DNA of 54,292 bases from Propionivibrio dicarboxylicus (GCA_945902805.1 CAMDMZ010000031.1:1-54292); one strand, 5' to 3'; shown: positions 32,912-44,494, counted from the first letter of the stretch. The notes: generated from the letters alone by a model not told the origin. Numbers and translations: made by a program.

Positions 32912-33428
32912 TGCTTGTCTTTCCTTGATGGGCTGATTTGCCCGCTTGGCCTAACGGACCATTCAGTCCCTTGACCAGTTGAAAAACCTCTGCGGCGTGA
33001 CCCTTTGGGTTTACGTCGTAGAGGGCGTGCCGGATGATGCCTTCCTTATCGACCACGATGGTCGAGCGGATGACGCAAAGTTTCTTGTGTCCGTCCCTTT
33101 CTCGATATTGACTAACTCCGTACTTGCGGCAAACGTCACCTGCTTCGTCCGATAACAAACGTACCGACAAACCATGTTTATCGCGGAATTCAGCGTGGGA
33201 CAGGCAGTCGTCGCGCGATAGCCCGAGAATCACACACTCTTGCCGAGCAAACTCGCTCTCGTGATCGGAAAAACCAATCGCTTCCAAGGCGCACAGTGGC
33301 GTTCCGTCGCGTGGATAGAAAAACAGGACAGCGTGCTGCTTGCCGCGCAGCGACCCAAAATCAAACCATTCCATGTCGGCATCCGGCAAGGTAAATTGCG
33401 GTGCCATATCTCCGGCGTGAAGCATCAC
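32898..33428 (-). CDS. Bcp/PrxQ-like peroxiredoxin
   Basis: 176 aa. AhpC/TSA fold with FTLPDADMEWFDFGSLRGKQ and VLFFYPRDGTPLCALEAIGF. The peroxidatic Cys is in TPLC, where most Bcp proteins have TPGC. A second Cys in QECVILGLSRDDCLSH could resolve the disulfide. The C-terminus carries a hydrophilic extension. It reduces peroxides with thioredoxin. The start is ATG 33428 or the adjacent ATG. It overlaps slyD. Confidence 0.88.
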   Translation of the reverse strand: MMLHAGDMAPQFTLPDADMEWFDFGSLRGKQHAVLFFYPRDGTPLCALEAIGFSDHESEFARQECVILGLSRDDCLSHAEFRDKHGLSVRLLSDEAGDVCRKYGVSQYRERDGHKKLCVIRSTIVVDKEGIIRHALYDVNPKGHAAEVFQLVKGLNGPLGQAGKSAHQGKTSNAYR

Positions 33429-33511
33429 TGTCTCCTGCTCGGTGAACCTGTACTTGATTCTAACCGAGCAGATGCGGGAGGCGGAGGTTTCTATTTCGAG
33501 TCCTGAAGCGG

Positions 33512-34645
33512 CTATGTGGTCGGCACTTCGGGGCGATCGCGGCGGTGTGCGCTGGCCAGATATTCGTGCGTTCGCATCTCGCTCAAGCGACTTTCGGTGC
33601 GCTTGAATTCGCTCGATTGGACGCCGCTTGTGTAGATCTGATCAGCTGCACAATTCGCGCTAATGATGAGTTTGACCCGAGAGTCATACAGCACGTCGAT
33701 CAACCAGGTGAAGCGACGTGCGGTATTGGCTTGCTCGGCAGTCAACCGGGGAATATTCGACAAAAAAAGAGTGTGGTGACGATCGGCGATGGTGAGGTAG
33801 TCGTTTTGTGAGCGATGCCCAGCACACAAAGTTTCGAAATCAAACCAGATGACTCCAGGTGCCCGATGAATGACCGGAAGTTCGCGGCCAAGTACTTCGA
33901 TCGATCGAGCATGCCCTTCTCCACCGGCGATCTGGTTGAAGGTATGCATCATCTTGGCGTCGGCATCCGGTCCGGCTGGGGTCAGATAGACATCGGCCTG
34001 TTCGAGAGCACGTAGGCGGTAATCAATGCCAGCATCGACCTCGATCACGTCCAGTTTGGCTTTCAACAAGGCAATGGCTGGGAGAAATAGTTCGCGCTGA
34101 ATTCCGTTGGGATAGAGGTTCTCGGGCGGATAGTTAGAGGTAATGCAGAACAACACACCAGCATCGAAAAGCGATTTCATGACGCGTCCGAGTATGGTGG
34201 CGTCAGCAATGTCGGATACATGGAACTCGTCAAAGCACATCAGACGAGTTTCGCGGGCGATTTTTGCTGCGACTTTGGCCAGTGGATCGGTTTCGTTGCG
34301 ATGCTCACGCAGTGACGTGTGTATTTCGCGCATGAAGGCATGGAAATGGACGCGCCGTTTGCGCTGGTACGGAACGGCATCGAAAAAACAGTCCATCAGA
34401 AAGCTTTTGCCGCGCCCTACTCCACCCCAGAACCAGACACCCTGCGGTAACTCGGGATGAACCAGAAGCTTGCGCAGTTTGTTGCGGCGGGCCGCTTTAA
34501 AGGCGATCAAGTCGTCGTAGAACGTCTGCAGACGTTCAGCGGCTTTCTGTTGCGCCGGATCGGCAACGATGCCCCGTTTTGCCAGGAGGGCATTGAAGCC
34601 ATCGATCATCCCGTTTTTCGGGACTTTGAGAATGATATGGGGCAT
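33512..34645 (-). CDS. zapE: cell division ATPase ZapE (AFG1-like)
   Basis: 377 aa. AFG1/ZapE P-loop ATPase with Walker A in GGVGRGKSFLMD and Walker B in LMCFDEFHVSDIADA. FCITSNYPPENLYPNGIQR is diagnostic of the family, and a C-terminal sensor region follows (FTWLIDVLYDSRVKLIISA). ZapE interacts with FtsZ during constriction in E. coli. It is preceded by the lpdA terminator and so has its own promoter. Confidence 0.93.
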   Translation of the reverse strand: MPHIILKVPKNGMIDGFNALLAKRGIVADPAQQKAAERLQTFYDDLIAFKAARRNKLRKLLVHPELPQGVWFWGGVGRGKSFLMDCFFDAVPYQRKRRVHFHAFMREIHTSLREHRNETDPLAKVAAKIARETRLMCFDEFHVSDIADATILGRVMKSLFDAGVLFCITSNYPPENLYPNGIQRELFLPAIALLKAKLDVIEVDAGIDYRLRALEQADVYLTPAGPDADAKMMHTFNQIAGGEGHARSIEVLGRELPVIHRAPGVIWFDFETLCAGHRSQNDYLTIADRHHTLFLSNIPRLTAEQANTARRFTWLIDVLYDSRVKLIISANCAADQIYTSGVQSSEFKRTESRLSEMRTHEYLASAHRRDRPEVPTT

Positions 34646-34647
34646 AA

Positions 34648-34682
34648 GAAAAAAGGGCGGACGGGAAACCCGCCCGCCCTTG
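34648..34682 (-). terminator. terminator downstream of lpdA
   Basis: Leftward, AAGGGCGGGCGGG pairs (one mismatch) with CCCGTCCGCCCTT over TTT and ends in a run of six T residues. It closes the sucAB-lpdA transcript. Confidence 0.88.
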
Positions 34683-34699
34683 GTTAGTCGCTCGAAAGT

Positions 34700-36136
34700 T
34701 CAGAAATGCAATGGGCGTTTATCCACCGCCAACGCCGCTTCATGCATTGCTTCAGAGAGCGTCGGATGGGCATGGCAGATCCGGGCAATATCTTCGGCAG
34801 ACGCATTGAATTCCATTGCTGCTACGGCTTCGGCAATCAGTTCGGAGGCATTGGCACCGATGATATGCACACCGAGGATGCGATCGGTCTTGCTATCGGC
34901 CAACATCTTGACGAAACCCGTGGTGTCGCCCTGCCCCAGCGCGCGGCCGTTCGCAGCAAATGGAATCTGGCCGGAACGATACTCGATACCTTCGTTCTTG
35001 AGCTGCTGTTCGGTCTTGCCAACCCAGGCAATCTCCGGATGGGTGTAAATGACCCAGGGCACGGTATCCATGTTGACATGCCCTTTTTGGCCGGCGATGC
35101 ATTCGGCGACCATCACACCTTCTTCCATTCCCTTGTGTGCGAGCATCGGGCCGGGCACAACATCGCCAACCGCCCAGATGTTGGGAAGATTGCTACGGCA
35201 ATTGTGATCGACAACGATGAAGCCCCGCTCGCTGATTTCCAGGCCGATAGTCTCGGCGCCGAGTCCTGCGGTATTGGGCACTCGGCCCACGGACACGATC
35301 AGGCGATCACATTCGAGCGTGCGGCTTTCTTCGCCGAGTTCGTAGTCGATTGTGACACTCGGTGTTCCGTTGAGTTCGACGCTGACATTGTTGATCTTGA
35401 CGCCGAGCTGGATGTTGAGCCCTTGTTTCTGCGTAAATGTTTTCCAGGCGTCCTTGGCGACGGCGGCATCGGCGGCGGCAAGAAAATCTGGCAGCGCTTC
35501 CAGAATGGTGACTTCCGAGCCCAGACGTTTCCAGACTGAACCAAGTTCCAGCCCGATCACGCCGGCACCAATCACGCCCAGCCGCTTTGGAATGGAATCG
35601 AAGGAAAGCGCACCGGCGTTATCGCAAACGATCACATTGTCGACCGGAATTCCGGGTAAATGGCGTGCCTTGGAACCCGTGGCGACAACGACATGGGTTG
35701 CCTCGACCTGCTCGCCATTCACATCCACCACCCATCGCTCATTTTCGCGGCCGATGAATTTGCCATGACCGGACAGAAGCGTGACCTTGTTCTTCTTGAA
35801 CAGGCTCTTGATGCCGCTGGTCAATTGCGTGACGATGTTGTCTTTACGCTTGACCATCGTGGCGACATCGATCTTGACGCCTTCAGATGAAATGCCATGC
35901 ATCTGGAAGCCATGTTGCGCTTCCTGATACAACTCGGACGAGCGCAGCAGTGCTTTCGACGGGATACAGCCAACGTTCAGACAGGTACCACCGAGGCGAA
36001 TTTCACCTTTTGGATCGGCATAGGATTCGGACTCGACGCACGCGGTGGAGAGTCCGAGTTGCGCGGCACGGATGGCGGCGATATAGCCGCCGGGTCCGGC
36101 GCCGATGACGACGACGTCAAATTGTTTATTTGCCAT
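34700..36136 (-). CDS. lpdA: dihydrolipoyl dehydrogenase (E3)
   Basis: 478 aa. FAD-binding [17 protein letters not shown] at the N-terminus, redox-active disulfide [19 protein letters not shown]-binding [16 protein letters not shown], and the C-terminal catalytic His/Glu in [13 protein letters not shown]. It reoxidises dihydrolipoamide of the 2-oxoglutarate dehydrogenase complex. Ten bases downstream of sucB, and followed by a strong terminator. Confidence 0.96.
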   Translation of the reverse strand: MANKQFDVVVIGAGPGGYIAAIRAAQLGLSTACVESESYADPKGEIRLGGTCLNVGCIPSKALLRSSELYQEAQHGFQMHGISSEGVKIDVATMVKRKDNIVTQLTSGIKSLFKKNKVTLLSGHGKFIGRENERWVVDVNGEQVEATHVVVATGSKARHLPGIPVDNVIVCDNAGALSFDSIPKRLGVIGAGVIGLELGSVWKRLGSEVTILEALPDFLAAADAAVAKDAWKTFTQKQGLNIQLGVKINNVSVELNGTPSVTIDYELGEESRTLECDRLIVSVGRVPNTAGLGAETIGLEISERGFIVVDHNCRSNLPNIWAVGDVVPGPMLAHKGMEEGVMVAECIAGQKGHVNMDTVPWVIYTHPEIAWVGKTEQQLKNEGIEYRSGQIPFAANGRALGQGDTTGFVKMLADSKTDRILGVHIIGANASELIAEAVAAMEFNASAEDIARICHAHPTLSEAMHEAALAVDKRPLHF

Positions 36137-36146
36137 GATCGTCTCC

Positions 36147-37421
36147 TTAAACGTCGAGTAGCAGGCGCGCTGGATCTTCCAGCGCTTCCTTCATGGTGAC
36201 GAGCCCCAGCACCGCCTCGCGTCCGTCGATGATGCGATGGTCGTAGGACATGGCGAGGTAGTTGATCGGACGGATCACAATCTGGCCGTTCTCTACCACC
36301 GGGCGATCCTTGGTGGCGTGGATGCCGAGGATTGCAGATTGCGGTGGATTGATGATCGGCGTCGATAGCATCGAACCGAACACGCCACCGTTGGAAATCG
36401 AGAAGGTTCCGCCGGTGAGTTCTTCCAGCGAAAGCTTGCCATCCTTGGCTTTCTGGCCAAATTCGGCAATCTTCTTTTCGATCTGCGCCAGCGACATCTG
36501 GTCGGCATCGCGCAGGATGGGCACGACCAAACCACGCGGTGAGCCGACAGCAATGCCGATGTCGAAATAGCCGTGATAGACAATGTCGTTGCCATCCACC
36601 GACGCATTCAGTACCGGGTATTTCTTCAATGCGGCAACCGCTGCTTTGACGAAGAAGGACATGAAACCAAGACGCACCCCGTGTTCTTTCTCGAAGCGGT
36701 CGAGATACTTTTTGCGCATCTCCATCACCGGGCCCATGTTGACCTCGTTGAAGGTGGTCAGGATGGCGTTGGTGGATTGTGACTGCACCAGACGTTCGGC
36801 AACGCGGGCACGCAGCCGTGACATCGGCACACGCTGCTCGGGGCGTTCAGCGATGATGGCATCCGCACTGATCACGTTCGGCTGCGGCAGAGAAGCAGCA
36901 AAAGTCGGTGCTGGCGAGACGGCGGCTTTGGTCGCCATCGGGGTCAGGGGAGCGATTGGTGCTGCCGGCGCCGGTGTGGCAGCAGCAGGCTTGGCTGTAC
37001 CGGTAACGTCTTCCTTGAGAATACGGCCACCGCGACCCGTGCCCTGAACGTCAGCGGCGGAAATTCCCTTTTCGTCCATGATCTTGCGTGCAGCTGGCAT
37101 GGCGGCGGCCGGCGCAGCAGTCGCCTTGGATGGGGCTGCCGGAGTTGCGGGTGTGGCGGCGGCAGTACTTGCGCCGACCGTGGCTTCGGTGTCGATATGG
37201 GCGATTACTTCATCGGAAACAACGATCTCGCCGTTGCCCTTGATGAGCTTGACCACGACGCCGGCCGCCGGTGCCGGTAATTCGAGCACCACCTTGTCGG
37301 TTTCGATGTCGATCAGGTTTTGATCACGAACGACGGCCTGGCCTTCTTTGACGTGCCATAGCGACAAGGTCGCTTCGGCGACTGATTCGGATAGTTGCGG
37401 TACTTTAACTTCTATCAGCAT
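36147..37421 (-). CDS. sucB: dihydrolipoyllysine succinyltransferase (E2 of 2-oxoglutarate dehydrogenase)
   Basis: 424 aa. Lipoyl domain with the lipoylated Lys in [12 protein letters not shown] (about residue 43). An Ala/Pro linker and a peripheral-subunit binding domain follow ([20 protein letters not shown]), then the catalytic domain with [14 protein letters not shown]. The linker before the catalytic core contains AVSPAPTFA, the reverse-strand reading of a dispersed repeat copy (36900-36923). It lies between sucA and lpdA in one operon. Confidence 0.96.
   Translation of the reverse strand: MLIEVKVPQLSESVAEATLSLWHVKEGQAVVRDQNLIDIETDKVVLELPAPAAGVVVKLIKGNGEIVVSDEVIAHIDTEATVGASTAAATPATPAAPSKATAAPAAAMPAARKIMDEKGISAADVQGTGRGGRILKEDVTGTAKPAAATPAPAAPIAPLTPMATKAAVSPAPTFAASLPQPNVISADAIIAERPEQRVPMSRLRARVAERLVQSQSTNAILTTFNEVNMGPVMEMRKKYLDRFEKEHGVRLGFMSFFVKAAVAALKKYPVLNASVDGNDIVYHGYFDIGIAVGSPRGLVVPILRDADQMSLAQIEKKIAEFGQKAKDGKLSLEELTGGTFSISNGGVFGSMLSTPIINPPQSAILGIHATKDRPVVENGQIVIRPINYLAMSYDHRIIDGREAVLGLVTMKEALEDPARLLLDV
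36900..36923 (+). repeat. dispersed intragenic 24-bp repeat, copy 4
   Basis: A plus-strand copy identical to the one at 8412, lying within the leftward sucB linker and translated in reverse as AVSPAPTF. Confidence 0.85.
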
Positions 37422-37450
37422 GATTTCTCTCCACTCCCACTGGCTGCGGG

Positions 37451-40297
37451 TTATTCGGGTGACTTGAGTTTGCCGAAGGCGCCTTCGATGACGGCCTTCT
37501 GCTGGGCATTGTGCTTGGAGTAGTAACCGACGGCAGGCGACGCCGATGCCGGGCGGCTGACCAGGAACAGGCCCTGGCTATTGGCCACCGAGCGATCAAT
37601 ATGGTGGCGTGAAGCCAGCCAATACCATGCGCCCTGATTGCGCGGCTCTTCCTGACACCACACCAACTCCTTGGCCTTCGGCCATTTCGCGAGTTCTGCT
37701 TGCAATACCTCTTCGGGGAAGGGATACAGTTGTTCCAGGCGCATCACCGCCGTATTGGTGATCTTTTGTTCGCGACGATAGGCCATCAGCTCGTAGTAAA
37801 TCTTGCCGGTACAGAGCACGACGCGGGTGACCTTTTTTGGATCAAGATCATCGGTTTCGCCGATCACGGTCTGGAACTTGCCATTGGCAAAGTCGTCCAG
37901 CGGTGACGTAGCATCTTTATTGCGCAGCAAGGATTTTGGCGTGATGACAACCAGGGGCTTGCGAATCTTGCGCAACATCTGGCGCCGCAGCAGGTGAAAG
38001 ATCTGCGCCGCACTGGTGGGTACGCAGACTTGCCAGTTGTGCTCGGCGGAGAGATTCATGTAGCGTTCGATACGGGCAGACGAGTGCTCCGGCCCCTGCC
38101 CTTCGTAACCGTGCGGCAGCAATAGCGTCAAGCCGGACAAGCGACCCCATTTGGCTTCGCCTGAGCAGATGAACTGGTCGATTACAACCTGGGCGCCATT
38201 GGCGAAGTCACCAAACTGGCCTTCCCAGACCACCAACTCATTCGGTTCCGCCGTCGAGTAGCCGTAGTCGAAGGCCATCACGGCCTCTTCCGACAACACC
38301 GAGTCGATCACAATGAACGGTGATTGCTTGGGATCGATATGTTGCAGCGGGACATGTGCGCCATGGTCCCAACGCTCGCGATCCTGGTCGTGCAAGACGG
38401 CATGACGATGGAAAAAGGTGCCGCGACCACAATCCTCGCCGGAGACGCGGACACCAAAGCCTTGCATCAGTAAAGTCGCGTAGGCCAGGTTTTCCCCCAT
38501 GCCCCAATCGAGTGCCAGCTTACCTTCGCCCATCTGACGGCGATCATCGATGATCTTCTGTACCCGCGAATGCAGGGTGAAATCATCGGGCACCGTGGTG
38601 ATGGCCTTGGCCAGTTTCTTCAGGTCGGCAAGCGGAACGGCAGTTTTGCATTCGTCCGTGTATTTCTGGTTCTGGAAAGGCGACCAATCGACCGAAAAAT
38701 TGCGCGTGTAGTTTTCGAGAACCGGGTTGTAGAGCAATTCACCACGATCAAGCGCAGCTCGGTAATCGGCGATCATTTGATCGGGATCATCGTCCTGGAT
38801 GACGCCGCCCGCGATCAGCCGATCGGCATAGACCTTGCGCGTGCCGGGATGTTGGGAAATCTTTTTGTACATCAGCGGCTGGGTCACCATCGGCTCGTCT
38901 TGCTCGTTGTGGCCGAGCTTGCGGAAACAGATCAGATCGATCACCACATCCTTGTGGAACTCCTGGCGGTATTCCATGGCGATTTTGGTGACATACGCCA
39001 CGGCTTCGGGATCGTCACCATTGACGTGGAAGATCGGTGCCTCGATCATCTTGAAGATGTCGGTACAGTAGAGCGACGAGCGGTAGTCGCGCAGATCGGA
39101 GGTGGTGAAACCGATCTGGTTGTTGACCACGATATGTATCGTGCCGCCAGTGCCGTAGCCGCGCGTCGCCGAGAAATTGAGCATCTCCTGATTCACGCCC
39201 TGCCCGGCCACCGCCGCGTCACCGTGAATCAATACGGGAAGCACTTCAACACCGTGCTTGTCGCCGCGCCGACGCTGACGGGCATAGACCGAGCCCTCGA
39301 CCACCGGATTGACGATCTCGAGGTGTGATGGATTGAAAGCCAGCGTCAGATGAACCGGCCCGCCGGGGGTCGCCACGTTGCTGGAGAAACCCATGTGGTA
39401 CTTGACGTCACCGGCCGACAGGTCCGTGGCTTTCTTGCCTTCGAACTCATCGAAAAGTGATTGCGGAATCTTGCCCAGCGTGTTGACCAGAACATTGAGG
39501 CGACCACGGTGCGCCATGCCAATGACGATCTCCTGGATACCGAGCGTTCCGCCAACGCGAATCAGTTCATCCAGCGCAGCGATGGTTGATTCGCCACCTT
39601 CAAGCGAAAACCGCTTCTGGCCGACGTAACGGGTGTGCAGATAACGTTCCAGTGTTTCCGCCGCCGTGACGCGTTCGAGGAAGCGTTTCTTCTCATCTGT
39701 GGTGTAGTTCGGCGTAGCACGGTTCGGCTCGATCTTCGCCTGTAACCAGCGCTTGGTATGGATGTCGGCGATGTACATGTACTCGGAACCGATGGTGCCG
39801 CAATACGTTTGCCGAACTGCCTCGAGGATCTCGCGCAACGTTGCCTTTTCGGGCAACGCCGCAAAGGAACCGGTCTCGAAGGACTGTCCAAGATCGGCTT
39901 CGGTAAAGCCGTAGTGCGATGGTTCCAGCTCGACAATGTGCGGACGCTCGCTACGCTTCAAAGGATCGAGATTCGCCCAGCGGTTGCCAAGGAAACGGTA
40001 GGCGCTAATCAGTTGCAGAACCTTGACCTGTTTGCCGTCAGACTCGGCAGTCGAGCGTGTCGGTGCTTGCAAAGTACCTTCCTTGGCGCGCTGGGCGAAG
40101 GAGGCAATCACGGGGAAATGGGCGACGTCGGGGCCCGAATAATTGCCGACGCCAGGCAGGCTACCAAGTTTATCGAAGTAATCACGCCAGGCCGGTTCGA
40201 CGGCGGCCGGATTAGCCAGGTAGGCGTCGTACAACTCTTCAATGTACGGCGTATTCGAGCCGAACAGGTACGAGTTGGACAGGAGCTGTTTCATCAT
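37451..40297 (-). CDS. sucA: 2-oxoglutarate dehydrogenase E1
   Basis: 948 aa from the ATG at 40297 ([20 protein letters not shown]), with AAGGTG six bases upstream; a GTG at 40306 is possible. ThDP-dependent E1: [17 protein letters not shown], the GDA...N metal/ThDP site ([26 protein letters not shown]), and C-terminal [20 protein letters not shown]. It decarboxylates 2-oxoglutarate and transfers succinyl to SucB. First gene of sucAB-lpdA, behind the gltA terminator. Confidence 0.96.
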   Translation of the reverse strand: MMKQLLSNSYLFGSNTPYIEELYDAYLANPAAVEPAWRDYFDKLGSLPGVGNYSGPDVAHFPVIASFAQRAKEGTLQAPTRSTAESDGKQVKVLQLISAYRFLGNRWANLDPLKRSERPHIVELEPSHYGFTEADLGQSFETGSFAALPEKATLREILEAVRQTYCGTIGSEYMYIADIHTKRWLQAKIEPNRATPNYTTDEKKRFLERVTAAETLERYLHTRYVGQKRFSLEGGESTIAALDELIRVGGTLGIQEIVIGMAHRGRLNVLVNTLGKIPQSLFDEFEGKKATDLSAGDVKYHMGFSSNVATPGGPVHLTLAFNPSHLEIVNPVVEGSVYARQRRRGDKHGVEVLPVLIHGDAAVAGQGVNQEMLNFSATRGYGTGGTIHIVVNNQIGFTTSDLRDYRSSLYCTDIFKMIEAPIFHVNGDDPEAVAYVTKIAMEYRQEFHKDVVIDLICFRKLGHNEQDEPMVTQPLMYKKISQHPGTRKVYADRLIAGGVIQDDDPDQMIADYRAALDRGELLYNPVLENYTRNFSVDWSPFQNQKYTDECKTAVPLADLKKLAKAITTVPDDFTLHSRVQKIIDDRRQMGEGKLALDWGMGENLAYATLLMQGFGVRVSGEDCGRGTFFHRHAVLHDQDRERWDHGAHVPLQHIDPKQSPFIVIDSVLSEEAVMAFDYGYSTAEPNELVVWEGQFGDFANGAQVVIDQFICSGEAKWGRLSGLTLLLPHGYEGQGPEHSSARIERYMNLSAEHNWQVCVPTSAAQIFHLLRRQMLRKIRKPLVVITPKSLLRNKDATSPLDDFANGKFQTVIGETDDLDPKKVTRVVLCTGKIYYELMAYRREQKITNTAVMRLEQLYPFPEEVLQAELAKWPKAKELVWCQEEPRNQGAWYWLASRHHIDRSVANSQGLFLVSRPASASPAVGYYSKHNAQQKAVIEGAFGKLKSPE

Positions 40298-40325
40298 GGG
40301 AATCACCTTGATGTCAGGAATCAGG

Positions 40326-40354
40326 AAAAAAGGCGCCCGGAGTGGGGCGCCTTG
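40326..40354 (-). terminator. terminator downstream of gltA
   Basis: Leftward, AGGCGCCC pairs with GGGCGCCT over a six-base loop and is followed by six T residues. It separates the sdh-gltA transcript from sucAB-lpdA. Confidence 0.87.
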
Positions 40355-40370
40355 AGTCGGTACAACAGGC

Positions 40371-41663
40371 TTATCGCCGAGCGATCGGTGTCACGTCTCG
40401 TTTGGCCGCGCCGATGTACAACTGCCGCGGGCGACCAATCTTGTACTCGGGATCGGTGATCATTTCTTCCCACTGCGTCATCCAGCCGACCGTGCGGGCC
40501 AGCGCGAATATGCAGGTGAACATCGAGGTCGGGATGCCGATCGCCTTTTGCACAATGCCCGAATAGAAGTCCACATTCGGGTACAGCTTCTTCTCCACGA
40601 AGTACGGATCTTCCAGGGCAATCTTTTCCAGTTCCATCGCCAGCTTGAACAGGCGATCATCTTGCAGACCCAGTTCGTTCAGAACGTTATGGCAAACGCC
40701 GCGCATCAGTTTTGCACGTGGGTCAAAGTTCTTGTACACGCGGTGGCCGAAGCCCATCAACTTGAATGTATCGGTCTTGTCCTTTGCTCGCTTGATGTAC
40801 TCGCCGACGCGGGAAACGTCGCCAATTTCTTCGAGCATTTCGAGACACGCTTCGTTGGCGCCGCCATGAGCGGGACCCCAGAGGCAGGCGATACCGGCCG
40901 AAATACAAGCGAAGGGGTTGGCACCGGATGAGCCGGCCAGGCGAACCGTCGAGGTCGACGCGTTTTGCTCGTGGTCGGCGTGCAGCGTGAAAATCACGTC
41001 AAGAGCGCGCTCGAGCACCGGATTCGGCTTGTATTCCTCACACGGTGTGCCGAACATCATGTGCATGAAATTGCCGGTGTACGACAGATTGTTGCGCGGG
41101 TATTGGAAGGGTTGTCCGGTGTTGTACTTGTACGCCATCGCGACGATGGTCGGCAATTTGGCGACCAGTCGATTGAACGAGATGCTGCGGTGCTCGGCAT
41201 CCGAGAAGTCCATGGCTTCGTGATAGAAAGCGGCCAACGCGCCGACGACACCGACCATGACGGCCATCGGATGGGCGTCACGGCGGAAACCCTGATAGAA
41301 CTTGACCAGTTGCTCGTGCACCATGCTGTGCGTCTTGATGATTTCTTCAAAATCAGTCTTTTGCTTCAGATTGGGCAGTTCCCCGTTCTTGAGCAGATAC
41401 GCGACTTCAAGGAAGCTGCAGTTTTCGGCAAGTTGCTCGATTGGATAGCCTCGGTACAACAATTCACCTTTGTCGCCATCGATGTAGGTGATGCGCGACT
41501 GACAACTGGCCGTGGATAAGAAGCCGGAGTCATAGGTGAACAGTCCGGTCTTAGCACCCAGGGTACGGATGTCGATGACGTCGTTGCCGTGGGTTCCCGA
41601 CATTACGGGGAAATCAACGGTCTTGCCATCCACGCTCAAGCTTGCATTGCGGTTCGTGCTCAT
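40371..41663 (-). CDS. gltA: citrate synthase
   Basis: 430 aa, the hexameric type II length. Catalytic residues are visible: His in [18 protein letters not shown], His in [12 protein letters not shown], and Asp in the PNVDFYSG segment. It condenses oxaloacetate and acetyl-CoA. It follows sdhE leftward after about 54 bases, completing the betaproteobacterial sdhCDAB-sdhE-gltA order. Confidence 0.96.
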   Translation of the reverse strand: MSTNRNASLSVDGKTVDFPVMSGTHGNDVIDIRTLGAKTGLFTYDSGFLSTASCQSRITYIDGDKGELLYRGYPIEQLAENCSFLEVAYLLKNGELPNLKQKTDFEEIIKTHSMVHEQLVKFYQGFRRDAHPMAVMVGVVGALAAFYHEAMDFSDAEHRSISFNRLVAKLPTIVAMAYKYNTGQPFQYPRNNLSYTGNFMHMMFGTPCEEYKPNPVLERALDVIFTLHADHEQNASTSTVRLAGSSGANPFACISAGIACLWGPAHGGANEACLEMLEEIGDVSRVGEYIKRAKDKTDTFKLMGFGHRVYKNFDPRAKLMRGVCHNVLNELGLQDDRLFKLAMELEKIALEDPYFVEKKLYPNVDFYSGIVQKAIGIPTSMFTCIFALARTVGWMTQWEEMITDPEYKIGRPRQLYIGAAKRDVTPIARR

Positions 41664-41717
41664 ATATCAGGTCCTCTCACCAGGTCCGAAAAAAATGCTT
41701 CCATCCGAAGCTCACGT

Positions 41718-41966
41718 TCAAACTGCACGCAAACGTTCGATCATGCCCTTTAGTTGCGGGTCGTCAGTGTCTTCCCTGCCACTCACCAACGCCCACAGAT
41801 CATGGTCTTCTAACTCCAGCAACCTGGCCAGGGTTGCTTCAGCCTGCACATCAAGGCCATCTTCTTCGCGGGCCCAGAAACGCTGAAAGACCAGATCCAA
41901 CTCCAGCAAGGCACGCCGGCAATGCCACTTCAACCGGTTGATGCGTGCTCTGCGCTCCTCCTCCAT
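41718..41966 (-). CDS. sdhE: FAD assembly factor SdhE
   Basis: 82 aa from the ATG at 41966 (MEEERRARINRLKWHCRRAL). The RGxxE-equivalent region is RRALLELDLVF, and WALVSGREDTDDPQLKGMIE is the typical end. It helps attach FAD covalently to SdhA. The gene begins two bases after the sdhB stop, fitting its target. The longer frame to 42041 overlaps sdhB and is rejected. Confidence 0.9.
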   Translation of the reverse strand: MEEERRARINRLKWHCRRALLELDLVFQRFWAREEDGLDVQAEATLARLLELEDHDLWALVSGREDTDDPQLKGMIERLRAV

Positions 41967-41968
41967 TT

Positions 41969-42694
41969 TTATATGGCTCTTTTGACCATCATGTCCTTGA
42001 TCTTGCCGATCGCCTTGGTCGGGTTGAGACCCTTCGGGCAAACGTCAACGCAGTTCATGATGGTATGACAACGGAACAAACGATAGGGATCTTCAAGATT
42101 ATCCAGACGCTCGCTGGTCGCCTGATCGCGCGTATCGGCAATGAAACGATAGGCGGCCAGCAGGCCCGCCGGGCCGACGAACTTATCCGGATTCCACCAG
42201 AATGACGGGCAGGCCGTGGTACAACAGGCGCACAGAATGCATTCGTAAAGGCCATTCAGCTCTTCGCGATCTTCCGGCGACTGCAGGCGCTCGCGCTCGG
42301 GTAGCGGATCGTTATTGATCAGGTAGGGCTTGATCGAGTGGTATTGCTTGAAAAACTGCGTCATATCCACGATCAGGTCGCGGATGACCGGAAGTCCCGG
42401 CAATGGCCGCAGGATGATCGGCTTGCCCTCGGGAAAGGACGATAAATCGGTGAGGCAGGCGAGTCCATTCTTGCCGTTGATATTCATGGCGTCGGAGCCA
42501 CAAACACCCTCGCGGCAGGAGCGACGGAAAGCGATGGAGTCATCCTTGGCCTTCAGTGTCACCATCGCATCGAGCAACTTGCGATCGGTCGCCGGGACCT
42601 CGATCTCGATGTCCTGCATGTACGGTTTGGCATCCTTATCCGGATCGTAGCGGTAGATTTTGAAGTGCAACTTGCGCGAATTGCTAACTGTCAT
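41969..42694 (-). CDS. sdhB: succinate dehydrogenase iron-sulfur subunit
   Basis: 241 aa. All three cluster motifs are present: 2Fe-2S (CREGVCGSDAMNING plus a later Cys in LACL), 4Fe-4S (CILCACCTTACPSFWWN) and 3Fe-4S (CHTIMNCVDVCPKGLNP). It carries electrons from SdhA to ubiquinone at the inner membrane. It follows sdhA by twelve bases. Confidence 0.96.
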   Translation of the reverse strand: MTVSNSRKLHFKIYRYDPDKDAKPYMQDIEIEVPATDRKLLDAMVTLKAKDDSIAFRRSCREGVCGSDAMNINGKNGLACLTDLSSFPEGKPIILRPLPGLPVIRDLIVDMTQFFKQYHSIKPYLINNDPLPERERLQSPEDREELNGLYECILCACCTTACPSFWWNPDKFVGPAGLLAAYRFIADTRDQATSERLDNLEDPYRLFRCHTIMNCVDVCPKGLNPTKAIGKIKDMMVKRAI

Positions 42695-42706
42695 TTCGCT
42701 TTCCTT

Positions 42707-44494
42707 TTAGTAGGCGCGCGTCTTGAGTTCGATGGAATCGACACTCAACGGGGTCAATTTGACCGACTTGTAGTCAAGGCGATTGCCTTCTCGATACCAC
42801 AGACTGTGTTTGAGCCAGTTCGCATCGTCGCGGCCATTCGGGTTGGCGGGAGTGTCTGGCGCATCATCACGTACATGCGCGCCACGCGATTCGGTACGGG
42901 CGTTGGCGGAAACGATGGTCGCCTTGGCAACCTCGATCAGATTATCCAGCTCCAGTGCTTCGATCCGCGCCGTATTGAACACCATGGACTTGTCGGCGAT
43001 CTCGGTCTGACCGACCTGTTCGGCGATGCCGAGAATCTTTTCCACGCCTTCGGCCAGCATGTCCTTGAAACGGAATACGCCGGCATGCTTTTGCATAGCG
43101 CGCTGCATGTCAAGGCGCGTCTCATGTACGTTGGCACCACCCTTCTGGGTATTGAGTCGATTGACGCGAGCAAGCGTCTGATCGATGCACTCTTGTGGCA
43201 AAGGCTTGTGGGTCCGATTACCGGCACGGAGCTCGGCGACTGCGGATTCTCCGGCTGATTTCCCGAAGACCAACAGGTCAAGCAAGGAATTGGTACCCAG
43301 ACGATTGGCGCCATGCACCGACGCGCAGGCGCATTCGCCGGCTGCGTAAAAACCGGGGACGATTTCGCTCTGTGTGCGCTTGCCGGGAACCACAACTTGG
43401 CCGTTGTAATTGGTCGGAATACCGCCCATCTGGTAATGGCAAGTTGGAACGACCGGAATCGGTTCTTTCAGTGCATCAACACCGGCAAACTGCACGGCGA
43501 TTTCATGGATGCCGGGCAGGCGCTTCATGATGGTTTCCGGCGGTAGGTGGGTGATGTCGAGGAGGACGAAGTCCTTGTTCGGACCACAACCGCGCCCTTC
43601 GTTGATTTCGGTCACCATGGCGCGCGAGACGACGTCACGCGAGGCGAGATCCTTGGCGTTCGGTGCATAACGCTCCATAAAACGCTCGCCCTGCGCATTG
43701 CGCAGGATGCCACCTTCGCCACGCACACCTTCGGTGATCAGCACACCAGCGCCGGCGACACCGGTTGGATGGAACTGCCAGAATTCCATATCTTCCAGCG
43801 GAATGCCGGCACGCGCGGCCATGCCAACGCCGTCACCGGTGTTGATGAAGGCATTGGTCGATGAGTAATAGATGCGTCCTGCACCACCGGTGGCGAAAAT
43901 CGTCGCCTTGGCGTGGAAGACGACGATCTCACCGGTTTCCATATCCATGGCGGTGACGCCAAGCACCTCGCCGTCGGCATCGCGCACCAGATCTAACGCC
44001 TGCCATTCGACAAAAAACTGGGTATTGGCCTTTACGTTACGCTGGTACATCGCATGCAGCATGGCGTGACCGGTACGGTCAGCAGCCGCACAGGAGCGAC
44101 GCACGGGCTTTTCGCCGAAGTTGGACATGTGGCCGCCAAACGGACGCTGATAGATCTTGCCGCTGTCGGTACGGTCAAACGGCATGCCGTAATGTTCAAG
44201 CTCGACCACGACTTCATTGGCCTTGCGACACATGAATTCGATCGCATCCTGGTCGCCGAGCCAGTCGGAACCCTTTACAGTATCGTACATGTGCCAGTGC
44301 CAATGATCTTCTTCCGAGTTGCCCAGCGAAGCCGCGACACCACCTTGAGCGGCAACGGTGTGCGAGCGGGTCGGGAAAACCTTGGTCAGGACAGCCGTCT
44401 TCATGCCGGCTTCGGAAAGCTGGATGGCAGCGCGCAAGCCGGCACCGCCGGCACCGACGATTACTGCATCAAATTTGCGAACGGAGTAATTCAC
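42707..44494 (-). CDS. sdhA: succinate dehydrogenase flavoprotein subunit
   Basis: 595 aa from GTG 44494 (VNYSVRKFDAVIVGAGGAGL), with GGAG upstream; a TTG at 44533 gives an atypical extension overlapping sdhD. FAD-linking His in SHTVAAQGGVAASLGN, catalytic Arg/His regions (HYQMGGIPTNYNGQV, GANRLGTNSLLDLLVFG) are present. It oxidises succinate to fumarate on the cytoplasmic face of complex II. Confidence 0.96.
   Translation of the reverse strand: MNYSVRKFDAVIVGAGGAGLRAAIQLSEAGMKTAVLTKVFPTRSHTVAAQGGVAASLGNSEEDHWHWHMYDTVKGSDWLGDQDAIEFMCRKANEVVVELEHYGMPFDRTDSGKIYQRPFGGHMSNFGEKPVRRSCAAADRTGHAMLHAMYQRNVKANTQFFVEWQALDLVRDADGEVLGVTAMDMETGEIVVFHAKATIFATGGAGRIYYSSTNAFINTGDGVGMAARAGIPLEDMEFWQFHPTGVAGAGVLITEGVRGEGGILRNAQGERFMERYAPNAKDLASRDVVSRAMVTEINEGRGCGPNKDFVLLDITHLPPETIMKRLPGIHEIAVQFAGVDALKEPIPVVPTCHYQMGGIPTNYNGQVVVPGKRTQSEIVPGFYAAGECACASVHGANRLGTNSLLDLLVFGKSAGESAVAELRAGNRTHKPLPQECIDQTLARVNRLNTQKGGANVHETRLDMQRAMQKHAGVFRFKDMLAEGVEKILGIAEQVGQTEIADKSMVFNTARIEALELDNLIEVAKATIVSANARTESRGAHVRDDAPDTPANPNGRDDANWLKHSLWYREGNRLDYKSVKLTPLSVDSIELKTRAY

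Noticed and set aside
40048-40070. GTCGGTGCTTGC in sucA as another copy of the dispersed repeat
   Set aside because: Only about eleven bases match and the second half is absent.
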